Numbered from the stretch's first letter, positions 1 through 9,355 are shown. The stretch: 64,000 nucleotides of DNA from Haliea salexigens DSM 19537 (GCF_000423125.1 NZ_AUHJ01000002.1:124001-188000), one strand, 5' to 3'. Notes: generated from the sequence alone by a model not told the origin. Made by a program: numbers and translations.

Positions 1-435
1 GGCCATTGGCCGCGTTTTGTGCGTAATCGCTCCGAGCAGTTCGAGGCCCGCCTGGCGCTGGTGCGGGTGGAAGAGAGCCCCTCGGTGTTGCTCGCTGGCA
101 TGGCGGGCTCGCACCTGCCCATCGCTGTGGCCCATGGCGAGGGGCGCGCCGAATTCGCGCGGGCCGAGGGCGCAACGCAGTGTGACGCCGGGGGTGCTAT
201 CGCCCTGCGTTATCTGGAGAACGACCTGTCCGTGGCGCAGCGCTACCCCGCCAACCCCAATGGTTCGCCGCTGGGCATTGCGGGCCTGGCCAGTCTCGAC
301 GGGCGCGCAACGATCATGATGCCGCACCCGGAGCGGGTGTACCGGAGTGTGCAGCACTCGTGGGCACCAGCAGGTTGGGGTGAAGATGCGCCCTGGCTGC
401 GCTTGTTCCGCAACGCCCGTCACTGGGTCGGCTGA
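1..435 (+). CDS. purL: Phosphoribosylformylglycinamidine synthase, C-terminal end (partial)
   Basis: This is the last 144 codons of a gene entering from the left edge; frame 1 is open from base 1 to the TGA at 433-435. The protein makes FGAM from FGAR, ATP and glutamine in purine synthesis, in the cytoplasm. The visible part is the end of the glutamine amidotransferase domain: it opens with HWPRFVRN and ends near [11 protein letters not shown], whose His and Glu belong to the class I amidotransferase Cys-His-Glu triad. The catalytic Cys lies outside the window. The gene abuts secD after 113 bases. Identity rests on these motifs and is firm; the start is not visible. Confidence 0.93.
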   Translation, partial: GHWPRFVRNRSEQFEARLALVRVEESPSVLLAGMAGSHLPIAVAHGEGRAEFARAEGATQCDAGGAIALRYLENDLSVAQRYPANPNGSPLGIAGLASLDGRATIMMPHPERVYRSVQHSWAPAGWGEDAPWLRLFRNARHWVG

Positions 436-444
436 CGCGGCCCC

Positions 445-472
445 TTGTGACCCCCCTTTGATTCCTTATAAT
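445..472 (+). promoter_or_regulatory. Sigma-70-type promoter for secDF
   Basis: TTGTGA at 445-450 and a perfect TATAAT at 467-472 are separated by 16 bases, about 75 bases before the secD start. This suggests secDF has its own promoter here instead of reading through from yajC. Motif-based only. Confidence 0.55.
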
Positions 473-548
473 GACCGACTTTCCATTCCCGGCAAGGGTG
501 CGCGACGAGCGCACCGGCCGAGGCCCGGTCTCCTGTTAGAGCCTGATT

Positions 549-2423
549 ATGTTGAATAAGTATCCATTGTGGAAATATCTCCTGGTGCTGGCGGTGCTGG
601 CGATCGGCTTGCTCTATGCCGCACCCAACCTGTACGCGCCGGACCCGGCCCTGCAGATCACGGGGGAGAGCAGCGCCCAGATCATCGACGAGCGCACGCT
701 CAGCCGCGTCACCGGCGCGCTGGAGGAGGCCGGCATTGAGCATTTTGGCGAAGTTATTGATCCGGGCGGCCGCAACGCGCTGGTGCGCCTCGGCGATGCG
801 GAGCAGCAACTTATTGCGCAGGCGAGAGTGCAGCGCGCCCTGGGCGATGGCTTCATTGTGGCACTGAACCTGGCGCCGACCACGCCTGAATGGCTCAGCG
901 ACCTGGGCGGTCAGCCCATGAAGCTGGGTCTGGATTTGAGCGGCGGCGTGCACTTCAAGCTGGAGGTGGATGTGGATGCCGCGATGGAGCGGCGGCAGGA
1001 ATTCTACGAAACCGCCATTCGCCGCGCACTGCGTGACGAGCGGATCCGGGGCATCGTCGGGCGTGAGGGAGATTTGTCGGTCACGGCGCGCCTGCGCAGC
1101 GAAGAAGACCGCGAGAGCGCGCGTACACTCATCGCTGATAATCACCCTGAACTGCTGCTGGAGCGCGGCGGGGAAGGCGAGAGCTGGACCATCACCGCTT
1201 CCATGACCGAGCAGATGCGCACGGAAATCGCCAATTACGCGGTGTCGCAGAACCTGACCACGCTGCGCAACCGGGTCAACGAACTGGGTGTGTCGGAGCC
1301 GCTGGTACAGCGCCAGGGCCAGAGTCGCATCGTGGTGGAACTGCCCGGCATTCAGGACACCGCGGAAGCGAAGCGGATTCTGGGCACGGTGGCAAATCTG
1401 GAATTCCGGCTGGTGGCGAACCTGGATGCGCCGGAGTCGGAAAAGCAGCGCTTTGAATACCGCAGCGAAGACCGCGCCGGCTCCTTCGAGTGGCTGGAGC
1501 GCGACATCATCATTACCGGTGAGCGCGTGGCGAACGCCCAGGCCAGCTTCGACGAGAATGGCCGCCCCAACGTGCAGATCAGCCTCGATGGCGAGGGTGG
1601 CACGCTGATGTCCCGTGCCACGCGCAACAACGTCAAGCGGCGCATGGGTGTGCTGTTTATCGAACGCAAGTTCCGCACCCGCTACGAGCTGCAGGAGGAT
1701 GGCAGCGAGAAAGCCGTGCAGATCCCCTACGACGAACGCAAGTTGCTTACCGCACCGGTGATTCAGTCTGCGCTCGGCGCCCAGTTCCAGATTACCGGGC
1801 TGGACAGCCCGCTGGAGGCTTCCGAGCTGGCCCTGATGCTGCGCGCCGGGGCGCTTGCGGCGCCGATCTCCTTTGTCGAGGAGCGCACGGTGGGCCCTTC
1901 GCTGGGCGCCGAGAACATCCGCCTGGGTGTGAAGTCGGTGCAGTTCGGCCTGGCACTGGTGGTGTTGTTCATGATTCTCTATTACCGCGTGTTCGGTGTT
2001 ATTGCCGTGGTCGCCCTCGCCGCCAACCTTATATTGCTGGTGGCATTCATGTCGCTGATCGGCGCCACACTCACCTTGCCCGGCATTGCGGGTATCGTGC
2101 TCACGGTGGGTATGGCGGTGGATGCCAACGTGCTTATCTTCTCGCGAATACGTGAGGAATTGCGCGATGGGCGCTCGCCGCAGATGGCCATTCACTCGGG
2201 CTACGATGCCGCGCTGTCGACCATTCTCGACGCCAACATCACCACACTGATCGTGGCGGTTATTCTCTATGCAGTGGGCACCGGTCCGGTCAAGGGCTTT
2301 GCGGTCACGCTGTCGGTGGGCATTGTCACGTCGATGTTCACGGCCATCGTCGGTACGCGGGCGCTGGTGAACCTGTACTACGGTGGGCGCAAGGTGAGAA
2401 CCCTGTCCATCGGGGGAGTTTGA
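549..2423 (+). CDS. secD: Protein translocase subunit SecD
   Basis: SecD works with SecF in the inner membrane and uses proton motive force to help pull exported proteins through SecYEG. The 624-residue product has a first membrane helix at about residues 9-27, a large periplasmic domain opening with the conserved LGLDLSGGVHF motif (about residue 127), and five helices from about residue 455 to the end with the GMAVDANVLIFSRIREE motif that carries the conserved transmembrane Asp. Length matches the family. ATG 549 begins the expected MLNKYPLWK N-terminus; no strong ribosome-binding site is visible. It runs straight into secF. The usual upstream neighbours queA, tgt and yajC are not here. Confidence 0.97.
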   Translation: MLNKYPLWKYLLVLAVLAIGLLYAAPNLYAPDPALQITGESSAQIIDERTLSRVTGALEEAGIEHFGEVIDPGGRNALVRLGDAEQQLIAQARVQRALGDGFIVALNLAPTTPEWLSDLGGQPMKLGLDLSGGVHFKLEVDVDAAMERRQEFYETAIRRALRDERIRGIVGREGDLSVTARLRSEEDRESARTLIADNHPELLLERGGEGESWTITASMTEQMRTEIANYAVSQNLTTLRNRVNELGVSEPLVQRQGQSRIVVELPGIQDTAEAKRILGTVANLEFRLVANLDAPESEKQRFEYRSEDRAGSFEWLERDIIITGERVANAQASFDENGRPNVQISLDGEGGTLMSRATRNNVKRRMGVLFIERKFRTRYELQEDGSEKAVQIPYDERKLLTAPVIQSALGAQFQITGLDSPLEASELALMLRAGALAAPISFVEERTVGPSLGAENIRLGVKSVQFGLALVVLFMILYYRVFGVIAVVALAANLILLVAFMSLIGATLTLPGIAGIVLTVGMAVDANVLIFSRIREELRDGRSPQMAIHSGYDAALSTILDANITTLIVAVILYAVGTGPVKGFAVTLSVGIVTSMFTAIVGTRALVNLYYGGRKVRTLSIGGV

Positions 2424-2425
2424 GT

Positions 2426-3340
2426 ATGAAAGTGATCAACTTCATGGGCCAGCGCAAGCTCGCTATGGCCGTCTCCGCGGTGCTGCTGCTGACCGCGATT
2501 TTCAGTCTCTCCACGCGGCAGCTGAGCTGGGGGCTGGACTTTACCGGCGGCACCCTGGTTGAGGTGCACTACAGTGAATCTGCCGATCTGAAGGCGATCC
2601 GCTCCACCCTTGACGGTGGCGGCTATGCCGGCTCCATTGTGGTCAGCTTTGGTACCGACCGCGATGTGCTGATTCGCCTGCCCCAGGGGCATGCCGACAC
2701 CGACGGCACCGCATTGGTGCGGCTGCTGGAGGATACCTTTGAGGGGACCGTCGAATTGCGGCGCATTGAGTTTGTCGGCCCGCAGGTTGGCGACGAGCTG
2801 CGTGAGCAGGGTGGCCTCGCCATGCTCATGGCGCTGGGCATGGTCATGCTGTATATCGGTTTTCGCTTCCAGTTCAAGTTCGCTGTGGGCGCGGTGGCGG
2901 CACTGGCGCACGACGTCATCATCACGCTCGGCTTTTTTTCCATCATTGGCCTGGAGTTTGACCTCACGGTACTGGCGGCGCTGCTGGCGGTGATCGGCTA
3001 CTCGCTGAACGACACCATCGTGGTGTCGGACCGGATTCGCGAGAACTTCCGCAAGCTGCGCAAGTCCGACCCGCTGGAGGTCATCAATATTTCCCTGTCG
3101 GAAACCCTGGGGCGCACGCTGGTCACCTCGTTGACCACGCTGCTGGTGCTGGTTTGCCTGGCGCTGCTCGGCGGCGAGATGATCAAGGGTTTCGCTATCG
3201 CCCTGTTGGTGGGCGTGGTGATCGGTACCTATTCTTCGGTATACGTTGCCGCGAGTGTGCTGGTGCTGATGGGAGTGAGCAAGGAAGACCTGATGCTGCC
3301 AGTGAAGGAAGGGGCGGAACAGGACGACCTGATGCCCTAG
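2426..3340 (+). CDS. secF: Protein translocase subunit SecF
   Basis: This is the smaller partner of SecD in the proton-driven SecDF complex of the inner membrane. It has 304 residues, with an N-terminal helix, the GLDFTGGTLVEV motif at about residue 35 and a C-terminal bundle with YSLNDTIVVSDRIREN. A TTG at 2420 could start two residues earlier, but GGGGGAG at 2412-2418 is correctly spaced only for ATG 2426, so that start is chosen. It lies two bases after the secD stop and is surely co-transcribed. The operon ends at an 8-base-pair hairpin. Confidence 0.96.
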   Translation: MKVINFMGQRKLAMAVSAVLLLTAIFSLSTRQLSWGLDFTGGTLVEVHYSESADLKAIRSTLDGGGYAGSIVVSFGTDRDVLIRLPQGHADTDGTALVRLLEDTFEGTVELRRIEFVGPQVGDELREQGGLAMLMALGMVMLYIGFRFQFKFAVGAVAALAHDVIITLGFFSIIGLEFDLTVLAALLAVIGYSLNDTIVVSDRIRENFRKLRKSDPLEVINISLSETLGRTLVTSLTTLLVLVCLALLGGEMIKGFAIALLVGVVIGTYSSVYVAASVLVLMGVSKEDLMLPVKEGAEQDDLMP

Positions 3341-3353
3341 CGGTGCTCGCCTG

Positions 3354-3376
3354 CCGGGGCGTATGAAGCGCCCCGG
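3354..3376. terminator. Hairpin between convergent secF and suhB
   Basis: CCGGGGCG (3354-3361) and CGCCCCGG (3369-3376) form a perfect 8-base-pair stem with a 7-base loop, just after the secF stop. There is no long T run, so it may act as a weak or bidirectional terminator. The rest of the 110-base gap shows nothing else. Confidence 0.5.
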
Positions 3377-3450
3377 TTATGCCAGCGATCATCGACACGC
3401 GGGGTGCCCACGAGGCAGTGACAGCGGTGCTGCCGCTGACCGGTGGTTTC

Positions 3451-4248
3451 TTATTTGCCCAGCAGGGGCCTGGTCGTTTGCAGCACGGCCTTGAAGCACT
3501 TCGGATTGCCGCAGACGATGTTGCCGGACTCCAGGTAGTTATCGGAGCCATTGATATCGGCGACCAGACCACCGGCTTCCCGCACCAGCAGGGCGCCCGC
3601 CGCCATGTCCCATTGCGCCAGGCCAATTTCCCAGAACGCATCCAAACGGCCGGCGGCCACATAGGCCAGGTCCAGTGATGCTGCGCCTGCCCGGCGAATA
3701 CCCGCACACTGGCCGGCAAGCACTTCCAGGCTCTTGCTGTAGGCGCCCAGGTGCTGGTCGCAATGGTCCTTGAAGGGTATGCCTGTACCGAGTAGCGCGC
3801 CGTCCAGGGACGTGCGGCTGCTGACGCGGATGCGGCGGCCATTGAGCTGTGCGCCGCGGCCGCGGGAGGCGGTGAACTCTTCGCGGCGTACCGGGTCCAC
3901 AATGACCGCGTGTTCCAGCTTGCCACGATACAGGCAGGCGATCGACACCGCGTAGTGCGGTATGCCGCGCAGGAAATTGGTGGTGCCGTCCAGCGGGTCA
4001 ATCACCCAGCGGTATTCGGCGTTTTCGTCGCCGCTGAGGCCGCTCTCTTCACCCAGAATGGCGTGCTCGGGGTAGGCCTTGCGCAGGTGATAGATGATTT
4101 CGCGCTCGGCGTTGCGGTCCACGTCCGACACGAAGTCGTTGACGTTTTTCTCCTGCACATCAATCCGCTCGAGTTCGTCGGAGGCACGGACGATCTGTTC
4201 GCCGGCCTTGCGCGCGGCGCGCAGCGCGATTGTGACCATCGGTTGCAT
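3451..4248 (-). CDS. suhB: Inositol-1-monophosphatase SuhB
   Basis: A cytoplasmic Mg-dependent inositol monophosphatase; the gammaproteobacterial homologue also joins rRNA antitermination complexes (family knowledge). The 265 residues carry the family metal sites: GEESG near residue 67, WVIDPLDGTTNF near residue 82, and the distal AQWDMAAGALLVREAGG. ATG at 4248 gives the usual 265-267 residue length and follows CAGGAAACCGCT, a good ribosome-binding site; the frame is open 17 codons further upstream but that would add atypical sequence. It is convergent with secDF and divergent from trmJ. Confidence 0.96.
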   Translation of the reverse strand: MQPMVTIALRAARKAGEQIVRASDELERIDVQEKNVNDFVSDVDRNAEREIIYHLRKAYPEHAILGEESGLSGDENAEYRWVIDPLDGTTNFLRGIPHYAVSIACLYRGKLEHAVIVDPVRREEFTASRGRGAQLNGRRIRVSSRTSLDGALLGTGIPFKDHCDQHLGAYSKSLEVLAGQCAGIRRAGAASLDLAYVAAGRLDAFWEIGLAQWDMAAGALLVREAGGLVADINGSDNYLESGNIVCGNPKCFKAVLQTTRPLLGK

Positions 4249-4284
4249 AGCGGTTTCCTGGGAGTGCGTGTTTTGGGGCGCGCG

Positions 4285-4290
4285 ATTATA
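4285..4290 (-). promoter_or_regulatory. Candidate -10 box for suhB
   Basis: Read on the minus strand this is a perfect TATAAT, 37 bases before the suhB start. No convincing -35 hexamer sits at 16-18 bases, so only the -10 element is claimed. Confidence 0.35.
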
Positions 4291-4373
4291 ACAGCACATC
4301 AGGGCCTGATCCTACCGGCAATCTGCTACACTTGCGCGCTTTTACAGGCAGCGCGTGTGCGCATGATTGGGCC

Positions 4374-5156
4374 ATGAATCTCGACAACATTCGTATCGTG
4401 CTGGTGAACACGTCGCATCCGGGCAACATCGGCGGTGTGGCCCGGGCGATGAAAAACATGGGGCTTTCGCGGTTAGTGCTGGTAGAGCCGCGCCAGTACC
4501 CGGATGAGCAGGCCACCTGGCGGGCAGCCGGTGCGCTGGACGTGCTGGAAGCGGCGGTGGTGTACCCAACACTGGATGAAGCCATTGCCGACTGCCAGTT
4601 CGTGGTGGGCACCAGCGCCCGTGAACGGCGCATACCCTGGCCTTTGCTGGACCCCCGGCGTTGTGCCGAGCAGGTTGCGGCTCGCGCGGGCGACGAGCAG
4701 GTTGCGTTGCTGTTCGGGCGTGAGGACCGTGGGCTGACCAACGACGAGCTGCAGCGCTGCAACCTGCACCTGCACATTCCGTCTGATCCGGCCTACAGCT
4801 CGCTGAACCTGGCGATGGCGGTGCAGATTGTCTGCTACGAACTGCGCATGCTGCACCTGGCAGGCAGCCTGCCCGCGGTCGCCGAGGACCAGTGGGACGC
4901 CCCGTTCAGTACCGCGCAAAACATGGAGCGCTTCTACGAGCACCTGGAAGAAACGCTGGTGGGTATCGGTTTCCTCGACCCCGCCGCACCCCGGCAGTTG
5001 ATGGTGCGCCTGCGGCGGCTGTACGGACGCGTGCGGCTGGACGAAATGGAGCTGAACATCCTCCGCGGCATCCTCACCGAGACCCAGAAATACCTGCCTG
5101 ATGCCGGCAGCGACCCCGGGCGCAGTGGCACGGACGGCGCCGCGGACAAAAGTTGA
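4374..5156 (+). CDS. trmJ: tRNA (cytidine/uridine-2'-O-)-methyltransferase TrmJ
   Basis: TrmJ methylates the ribose 2'-OH of the pyrimidine at anticodon-loop position 32 of certain tRNAs, using S-adenosylmethionine. The 260-residue product has a SPOUT domain: [22 protein letters not shown] near the N-terminus, [15 protein letters not shown] and [18 protein letters not shown] forming the knot. The C-terminal part is the usual helical extension with low-complexity end. A TTG at 4332 would lengthen the protein by 14 residues, but ATG 4374 matches the family start [20 protein letters not shown] in position. Its stop codon lies inside the iscR promoter/operator. In Pseudomonas cysE lies between trmJ and iscR; here it is absent. 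Confidence 0.95.
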   Translation: MNLDNIRIVLVNTSHPGNIGGVARAMKNMGLSRLVLVEPRQYPDEQATWRAAGALDVLEAAVVYPTLDEAIADCQFVVGTSARERRIPWPLLDPRRCAEQVAARAGDEQVALLFGREDRGLTNDELQRCNLHLHIPSDPAYSSLNLAMAVQIVCYELRMLHLAGSLPAVAEDQWDAPFSTAQNMERFYEHLEETLVGIGFLDPAAPRQLMVRLRRLYGRVRLDEMELNILRGILTETQKYLPDAGSDPGRSGTDGAADKS

Positions 5157-5181
5157 TCAATTTGGTGGGTTATTGCATACT
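5149..5181 (+). promoter_or_regulatory. iscR promoter with type 1 IscR box
   Basis: TTGATC (5153-5158), 17 bases, CATACT (5176-5181) form a sigma-70-type promoter. The 25 bases at 5149-5173 match the type 1 IscR box consensus ATASYYGACTRWWWYAGTCRRSTAT at 19 positions by hand alignment and cover the -35 box. That arrangement fits autorepression by cluster-loaded IscR. Confidence 0.6.
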
Positions 5182-5208
5182 CGGCGCTTTACGCTATCGG
5201 GTATGGTC

Positions 5209-5688
5209 ATGCGGCTGACAACCAAGGGACGCTATGCAGTGACGGCAATGCTGGATCTGGCTCTCCACGGACAGCAGGGGCCGGTAAGCCTCGCGGAAAT
5301 TTCCGGCCGCCAGGCGATCTCACTTTCGTATCTGGAACAGTTGTTCGCGCGCCTGCGCCGGCGCGACCTGGTGAGTAGTGTGCGCGGCCCGGGCGGCGGC
5401 TATCGGCTGGGCCGTGAAAGTGAAGCGATTTATGTCGCGCAGATCATCGATGCGGTCGATGAGGCCGTCGACGCCACCGGCTGTGGCGGCAAGGCCGACT
5501 GCCAGCAGGGCGAGGTCTGCCTCACGCATCACCTGTGGCAGGACCTGAGCGACCAGATTCACGGCTTCCTCAGCCAGATCAGCCTGGCGACCCTGGTGGA
5601 GCGCCGCGAAGTGCGCCACATTTCCTCCCGGCAGGACGCCCGCGCGCGCGTGAACCCGGAGAGCCTGGTCGCCCTGCGGGAACTGTAA
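5209..5688 (+). CDS. iscR: Iron-sulfur cluster regulator IscR
   Basis: An Rrf2-family winged-helix repressor/activator that senses iron-sulfur status by carrying a [2Fe-2S] cluster. The 159 residues begin [20 protein letters not shown], the standard start; ATG 5203 two codons earlier is possible. Cluster ligands are complete and at E. coli numbering: C92, C98, C104 and H107. The N-terminal winged helix includes [14 protein letters not shown] and the wing [10 protein letters not shown]. It is the first gene of a shortened isc operon, with iscS 19 bases downstream, and an IscR box overlaps its own promoter, so autoregulation looks intact. Confidence 0.97.
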   Translation: MRLTTKGRYAVTAMLDLALHGQQGPVSLAEISGRQAISLSYLEQLFARLRRRDLVSSVRGPGGGYRLGRESEAIYVAQIIDAVDEAVDATGCGGKADCQQGEVCLTHHLWQDLSDQIHGFLSQISLATLVERREVRHISSRQDARARVNPESLVALREL

Positions 5689-5707
5689 TCCCGGCGTTGG
5701 CCCCTGG

Positions 5708-6865
5708 ATGACCATGCAAGCACCTCTTTACTTCGATTATCTTGCCTCGACCCCGGTAGACCCGCGGGTTGCCGAGGCGATGGCTGGCTGCCTGACCCTG
5801 GAAGGCAATTTCGGTAATCCCGCTTCGCGCTCCCATGTTTACGGTTGGCGTGCCGAACAGGCGGTGGAGCAGGCACGGCGCGATCTCGCGGACCTGATCC
5901 ACGCCGACCCGCGCGAGCTGGTATGGACGTCCGGTGCCACCGAGTCGGACAACCTGGCTATCAAGGGGGCTGCCGCACTGGCCGCCGACCGCCGTCATCT
6001 GGTGACCTCCCGCATTGAGCACAAGGCGGTGATTGACACCTGTGCCTGGCTGGAGCAACAGGGCTGGGAGGTGACCTGGCTGACGCCGGGGCCGGATGGC
6101 TTGACCAGCCCGGAGAGCGTGGCCGCTGCGGTGCGCCCCGACACGCTCATGGTAAGCATCATGCACGCCAACAATGAGCTGGGCACTGTCAACGACATCG
6201 CCGCCATCGGCGCCTGCGTGCGCGAGAACGGGGCGTTGTTTCATGTCGATGCGGCGCAGAGTGTGGGCAAAATCCCCCTCGATATGCGACAGCTGCCGGT
6301 TGATCTGCTGTCTATGTCGGCGCATAAATTCTATGGCCCCAAGGGCATCGGCGCGCTGTATGTCCGGCGCCAGCCAAGGGTGCAACTGCAGGCCCAGATC
6401 CACGGCGGCGGGCACGAGCGGGGCATGCGCTCAGGTACCCTGGCGACACATCAGATCGTCGGCATGGGCGAAGCGGCGCGCCTGGCCGCCGCCGAGCTGG
6501 CGGCGGAGAGCGAGCGTCTGCTTGCGCTGCGCGAGCGCCTGTGGCGCGGTGTGGCAGCCATTGGCGGCGTGCTGCTGAACGGCCACCCTGAGCGGCGCCT
6601 GCCGGGTGCCCTCAGCGTGAGTGTGGAGGGCGTGGAGGGTGAAACCCTGTTGATGGCCCTGCGCGAACTGGCGTTGTCCAGCGGCTCCGCCTGCAATTCC
6701 GAGAGCGTGGAGCCCTCCTACGTATTGCGTGCTATCGGTGTGCCGGATTCCCTGGCGCACAGCACCCTGCGCCTGTGCTGTGGCCGGTTTACCACCGGGG
6801 AGGATGTCGACCACGCCATCGCCCACCTGCAGGACGTTATCGGTCGCCTGCGTCAGCGCGTTTAG
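5708..6865 (+). CDS. iscS: Cysteine desulfurase IscS, lacking the C-terminal tail
   Basis: A PLP enzyme that takes sulfur from cysteine to form a protein persulfide for iron-sulfur clusters and tRNA thiolation. It has 385 residues. K207 in [10 protein letters not shown] is the PLP lysine and C329 in [10 protein letters not shown] is the mobile-loop cysteine; [12 protein letters not shown] and the phosphate-binding region are also present. E. coli IscS (404 residues) continues about 20 residues past the GRLR motif; this protein stops at GRLRQRV, so the tail linked to IscU binding is missing. iscU, iscA, hscBA and fdx do not follow; ndk does. ATG 5708 is used, but ATG 5714 aligns better with E. 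coli MKLPIYLDY. Confidence 0.93.
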   Translation: MTMQAPLYFDYLASTPVDPRVAEAMAGCLTLEGNFGNPASRSHVYGWRAEQAVEQARRDLADLIHADPRELVWTSGATESDNLAIKGAAALAADRRHLVTSRIEHKAVIDTCAWLEQQGWEVTWLTPGPDGLTSPESVAAAVRPDTLMVSIMHANNELGTVNDIAAIGACVRENGALFHVDAAQSVGKIPLDMRQLPVDLLSMSAHKFYGPKGIGALYVRRQPRVQLQAQIHGGGHERGMRSGTLATHQIVGMGEAARLAAAELAAESERLLALRERLWRGVAAIGGVLLNGHPERRLPGALSVSVEGVEGETLLMALRELALSSGSACNSESVEPSYVLRAIGVPDSLAHSTLRLCCGRFTTGEDVDHAIAHLQDVIGRLRQRV

Positions 6866-6868
6866 CGC

Positions 6869-6897
6869 GTGAAACCGGGCCGTAAAGCCCGTATAAT
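6869..6897 (+). promoter_or_regulatory. Promoter for ndk
   Basis: GTGAAA (6869-6874) and a perfect TATAAT (6892-6897) are spaced by 17 bases, 66 bases before ndk. This implies ndk and downstream genes are not wholly dependent on the isc promoter. Confidence 0.55.
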
Positions 6898-6962
6898 TGC
6901 GCGGTTTTCACCTTGGGGCCCGCTGCCCCGAATCATTTTCTGGAATCTTTGGAGAAAGTCAG

Positions 6963-7391
6963 ATGGCTGTTGAGCGTACCTTGTCTATCGTGAAGCCCGA
7001 TGCTGTGGCAAAAAACGTAATTGGGCAGATTTATTCACGGTTCGAGTCCGCGGGCCTGCGCGTGGTTGCGGCAAAAATGCTGCGCCTGAGCGATGCCGTT
7101 GCCGGTGGTTTCTACGCCGAGCACAGCGAGCGTCCTTTCTTCCCCGCGCTGATCGAGTTCATGACCTCCGGCCCGGTCATGGTGCAGGTGCTGGAAGGCG
7201 AGAACGCCATTGCCCGCAACCGGGAGTTGATGGGTGCCACCAACCCGAAAGATGCGGACGCGGGCACCATTCGTGCCGACTTCGCCGAGTCCATCGATGC
7301 CAACGCCGTGCACGGTTCTGACTCCCCGGCAGCAGCCGAGCGGGAAATTGCCTATTTCTTCGCCGCCAGCGACCTCTGCGGTCGCGGCTGA
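6963..7391 (+). CDS. ndk: Nucleoside diphosphate kinase
   Basis: Transfers the gamma-phosphate of ATP to other nucleoside diphosphates through a phospho-histidine, in the cytoplasm. At 142 residues it is the normal length. The N-terminus [18 protein letters not shown] and the active-site motif NAVHGSDS (catalytic His at about residue 118) are intact. ATG 6963 follows GGAGAAAG at 6951-6958. It has its own promoter and sits where Pseudomonas also has ndk, at the end of the isc operon, but here directly after iscS. Confidence 0.97.
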   Translation: MAVERTLSIVKPDAVAKNVIGQIYSRFESAGLRVVAAKMLRLSDAVAGGFYAEHSERPFFPALIEFMTSGPVMVQVLEGENAIARNRELMGATNPKDADAGTIRADFAESIDANAVHGSDSPAAAEREIAYFFAASDLCGRG

Positions 7392-7415
7392 GAACAGGCT
7401 GCAGGCCGGCTCATC

Positions 7416-8564
7416 ATGAACGCCACCGTTATCGCCTCGTCTGACGCCCCCGGCAGGGTCAACCTGCTGGGCATGACGCAGTTGCAGCTGGAGCAATTCT
7501 TCCTTGATCTGGGGGAGAAGAAGTTCCGCGCGCAGCAGGTGATGAAATGGATACATCACGCGGGTGTTATCGACATCGAGGCGATGTCGAACCTGGGCAA
7601 GGCGCTGCGCGAAAAGCTGCAGCGGGTGGCCGAGGTGCGCCCGCCGGAGATTGTCAGCCAGCTGGATTCGGCCGACGGCACCCGTAAATGGGCGATTCGG
7701 GTGGGCGGTGGTGGCCTGGTAGAAGCCGTGCTGATTCCCGAAGGGGGCCGCGCCACGCTCTGTGTTTCGTCGCAGGTGGGTTGCAGCCTTGACTGCAGCT
7801 TCTGCTCCACGGGCAAGCAGGGCTTCGAGCGAGACCTCACCGCGGCAGAAATCATCGGCCAGGTATGGCTGGCCATAAAGTCCTACGATGCATTCCAGGC
7901 TGGCAACCGCCGCGTGGTCACCAATGTGGTCATGATGGGTATGGGCGAGCCCCTGCTGAATTTCGACAACGTGGTGGCGTCGATGGACCTGATGATGTCG
8001 GACCTCGGTTACGGTATCTCCAAGCGTCGCGTCACCCTGAGCACCTCTGGTGTGGTGCCGGCGCTGGACCGTCTGGCCAAAGTCAGCGAGGCGTCCCTGG
8101 CGATCTCTTTGCATGCCCCCAATGATGCGCTGCGCAACCAGCTGGTGCCCATCAATCGCAAGTACCCGATAGCAGAGCTGCTGCGCAGCGCGCGCGACTA
8201 TATCGACGCGCAGGCCGACAGCAAACGCGTGGTGACTGTCGAGTACACCCTGATTGCCGGGGTCAACGACCAGCTCGAGCATGCGCGCGAATTGGCCCTG
8301 TTGCTGGCGGACTTCCCCTGCAAGGTCAATCTGATTCCCTTCAACAGCTTCCCCCAGTCGGATTATCAGCGCCCCAGCGGTAACGCGGTGTCGCGATTCT
8401 GGCAGGTGTTGGTAGATGCTGGGTACATTGTTACGGTGCGCACTACCCGTGGCGATGATATTGCAGCGGCCTGCGGCCAGTTGGTCGGGCAGGTTGTGGA
8501 TCGCACCCGGCGCAGCGAGCGCTACCGGGCGGCCGGACAGGCCGCGGAGGTTGAAGCACGATGA
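7416..8564 (+). CDS. rlmN: Dual-specificity 23S rRNA/tRNA adenine-C2 methyltransferase RlmN
   Basis: A radical SAM enzyme that methylates C2 of A2503 in 23S rRNA and A37 of some tRNAs. The 382 residues include the cluster motif C123-x3-C127-x2-C130 in the [18 protein letters not shown] stretch, [14 protein letters not shown] for SAM binding, and a C-terminal [14 protein letters not shown] carrying the second catalytic cysteine. The enzyme needs a [4Fe-4S] cluster, so some cluster assembly system must work in this cell. The gene overlaps pilW by four bases. Confidence 0.96.
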   Translation: MNATVIASSDAPGRVNLLGMTQLQLEQFFLDLGEKKFRAQQVMKWIHHAGVIDIEAMSNLGKALREKLQRVAEVRPPEIVSQLDSADGTRKWAIRVGGGGLVEAVLIPEGGRATLCVSSQVGCSLDCSFCSTGKQGFERDLTAAEIIGQVWLAIKSYDAFQAGNRRVVTNVVMMGMGEPLLNFDNVVASMDLMMSDLGYGISKRRVTLSTSGVVPALDRLAKVSEASLAISLHAPNDALRNQLVPINRKYPIAELLRSARDYIDAQADSKRVVTVEYTLIAGVNDQLEHARELALLLADFPCKVNLIPFNSFPQSDYQRPSGNAVSRFWQVLVDAGYIVTVRTTRGDDIAAACGQLVGQVVDRTRRSERYRAAGQAAEVEAR

Positions 8565-9355
8565 CAACGTTACCCCGGCGGGCCACCCGTCCGCTGCGCT
8601 TCACCTGGCTGCTGGCCGCATTGCTGCTTACCGGTTGTGTCACCACCACAGACAGCGTGTACACCAATCCGCCTTCCCCGGAAGACGCGCTGGAACGCCG
8701 GGTATCGCTGGCGCGCCAGTACATCGGCGAGCGCGATTGGGAGAATGCCAAGCGCAACCTGTCCCAGGCGGTGAAAATCGATGACCGCAATGCGGAGGTC
8801 TACGAGGCGTTTGCGCTGGTTTACCAGAGCACCGGCGAGAAGGAGCTGGCAGAGGAGAGCTTCGAAAAAGCCATTCGCCTGCAGCGCGATTTTTCCCGTG
8901 CGCGCAACAACTATGCCGCCTTCCTGTTTTCCGAGCAGCGCTATGCGGATGCCGAGAAGCAGCTGGATTATGTGGTAAAAGACACACTGTACAGCGCCCG
9001 GCCGCTGGCATTCGTGAACCTCGGCCTGTGCCAGTTGCAGCTGGGCAAGCGTCTGCAGGCGGAGGAATCCTTCAGTCGCGCCCTGTCGATGGATCGCGTC
9101 AACACGATTGCCTTACTGGAACTGGCGATTCTGAAGTACGAAGACGGCGACTATCGCGCTGCGGAACGTTACTACGGCACCTATCGCACGGCGGTGCGGC
9201 CACAAAGCCCGCGCGGCTTCTGGCTGGGCGTACGTCTTGCACGGGCCACGGGCGACAAAGACGGCGAAAGCAGCTATGCACTCGCCTTGAGCAGCCTGTA
9301 CCCGCAGTCTCCCGAATTCCAGGAATACCAGCGGACGCTGAACAGTGGGCAGTAA
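8561..9355 (+). CDS. pilW: Type IV pilus biogenesis lipoprotein PilW/PilF
   Basis: An outer membrane lipoprotein that helps the PilQ secretin assemble in type IV pilus systems. The 264 residues begin with a basic N-terminus and a signal peptide ending in a lipobox, LLLTGC (Cys about residue 26), followed by tetratricopeptide repeats over about residues 45-240. Position between rlmN and the rodZ-like gene is the same as in Pseudomonas (pilF). The start ATG overlaps the rlmN stop. Presence suggests type IV pili, though no other pilus gene is in this window. Confidence 0.92.
   Translation: MTTLPRRATRPLRFTWLLAALLLTGCVTTTDSVYTNPPSPEDALERRVSLARQYIGERDWENAKRNLSQAVKIDDRNAEVYEAFALVYQSTGEKELAEESFEKAIRLQRDFSRARNNYAAFLFSEQRYADAEKQLDYVVKDTLYSARPLAFVNLGLCQLQLGKRLQAEESFSRALSMDRVNTIALLELAILKYEDGDYRAAERYYGTYRTAVRPQSPRGFWLGVRLARATGDKDGESSYALALSSLYPQSPEFQEYQRTLNSGQ

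Noticed and set aside
420-2195. 591-codon open frame opposite secD
   Set aside because: It lies wholly opposite a certain gene, has no recognisable domain and is His/Gln/Arg-rich, as expected for a mirror frame in GC-rich DNA.
3379-3678. 99-codon frame after secF on the plus strand
   Set aside because: Mostly opposite suhB, with no domain or ribosome site; the convergent hairpin sits just before it.
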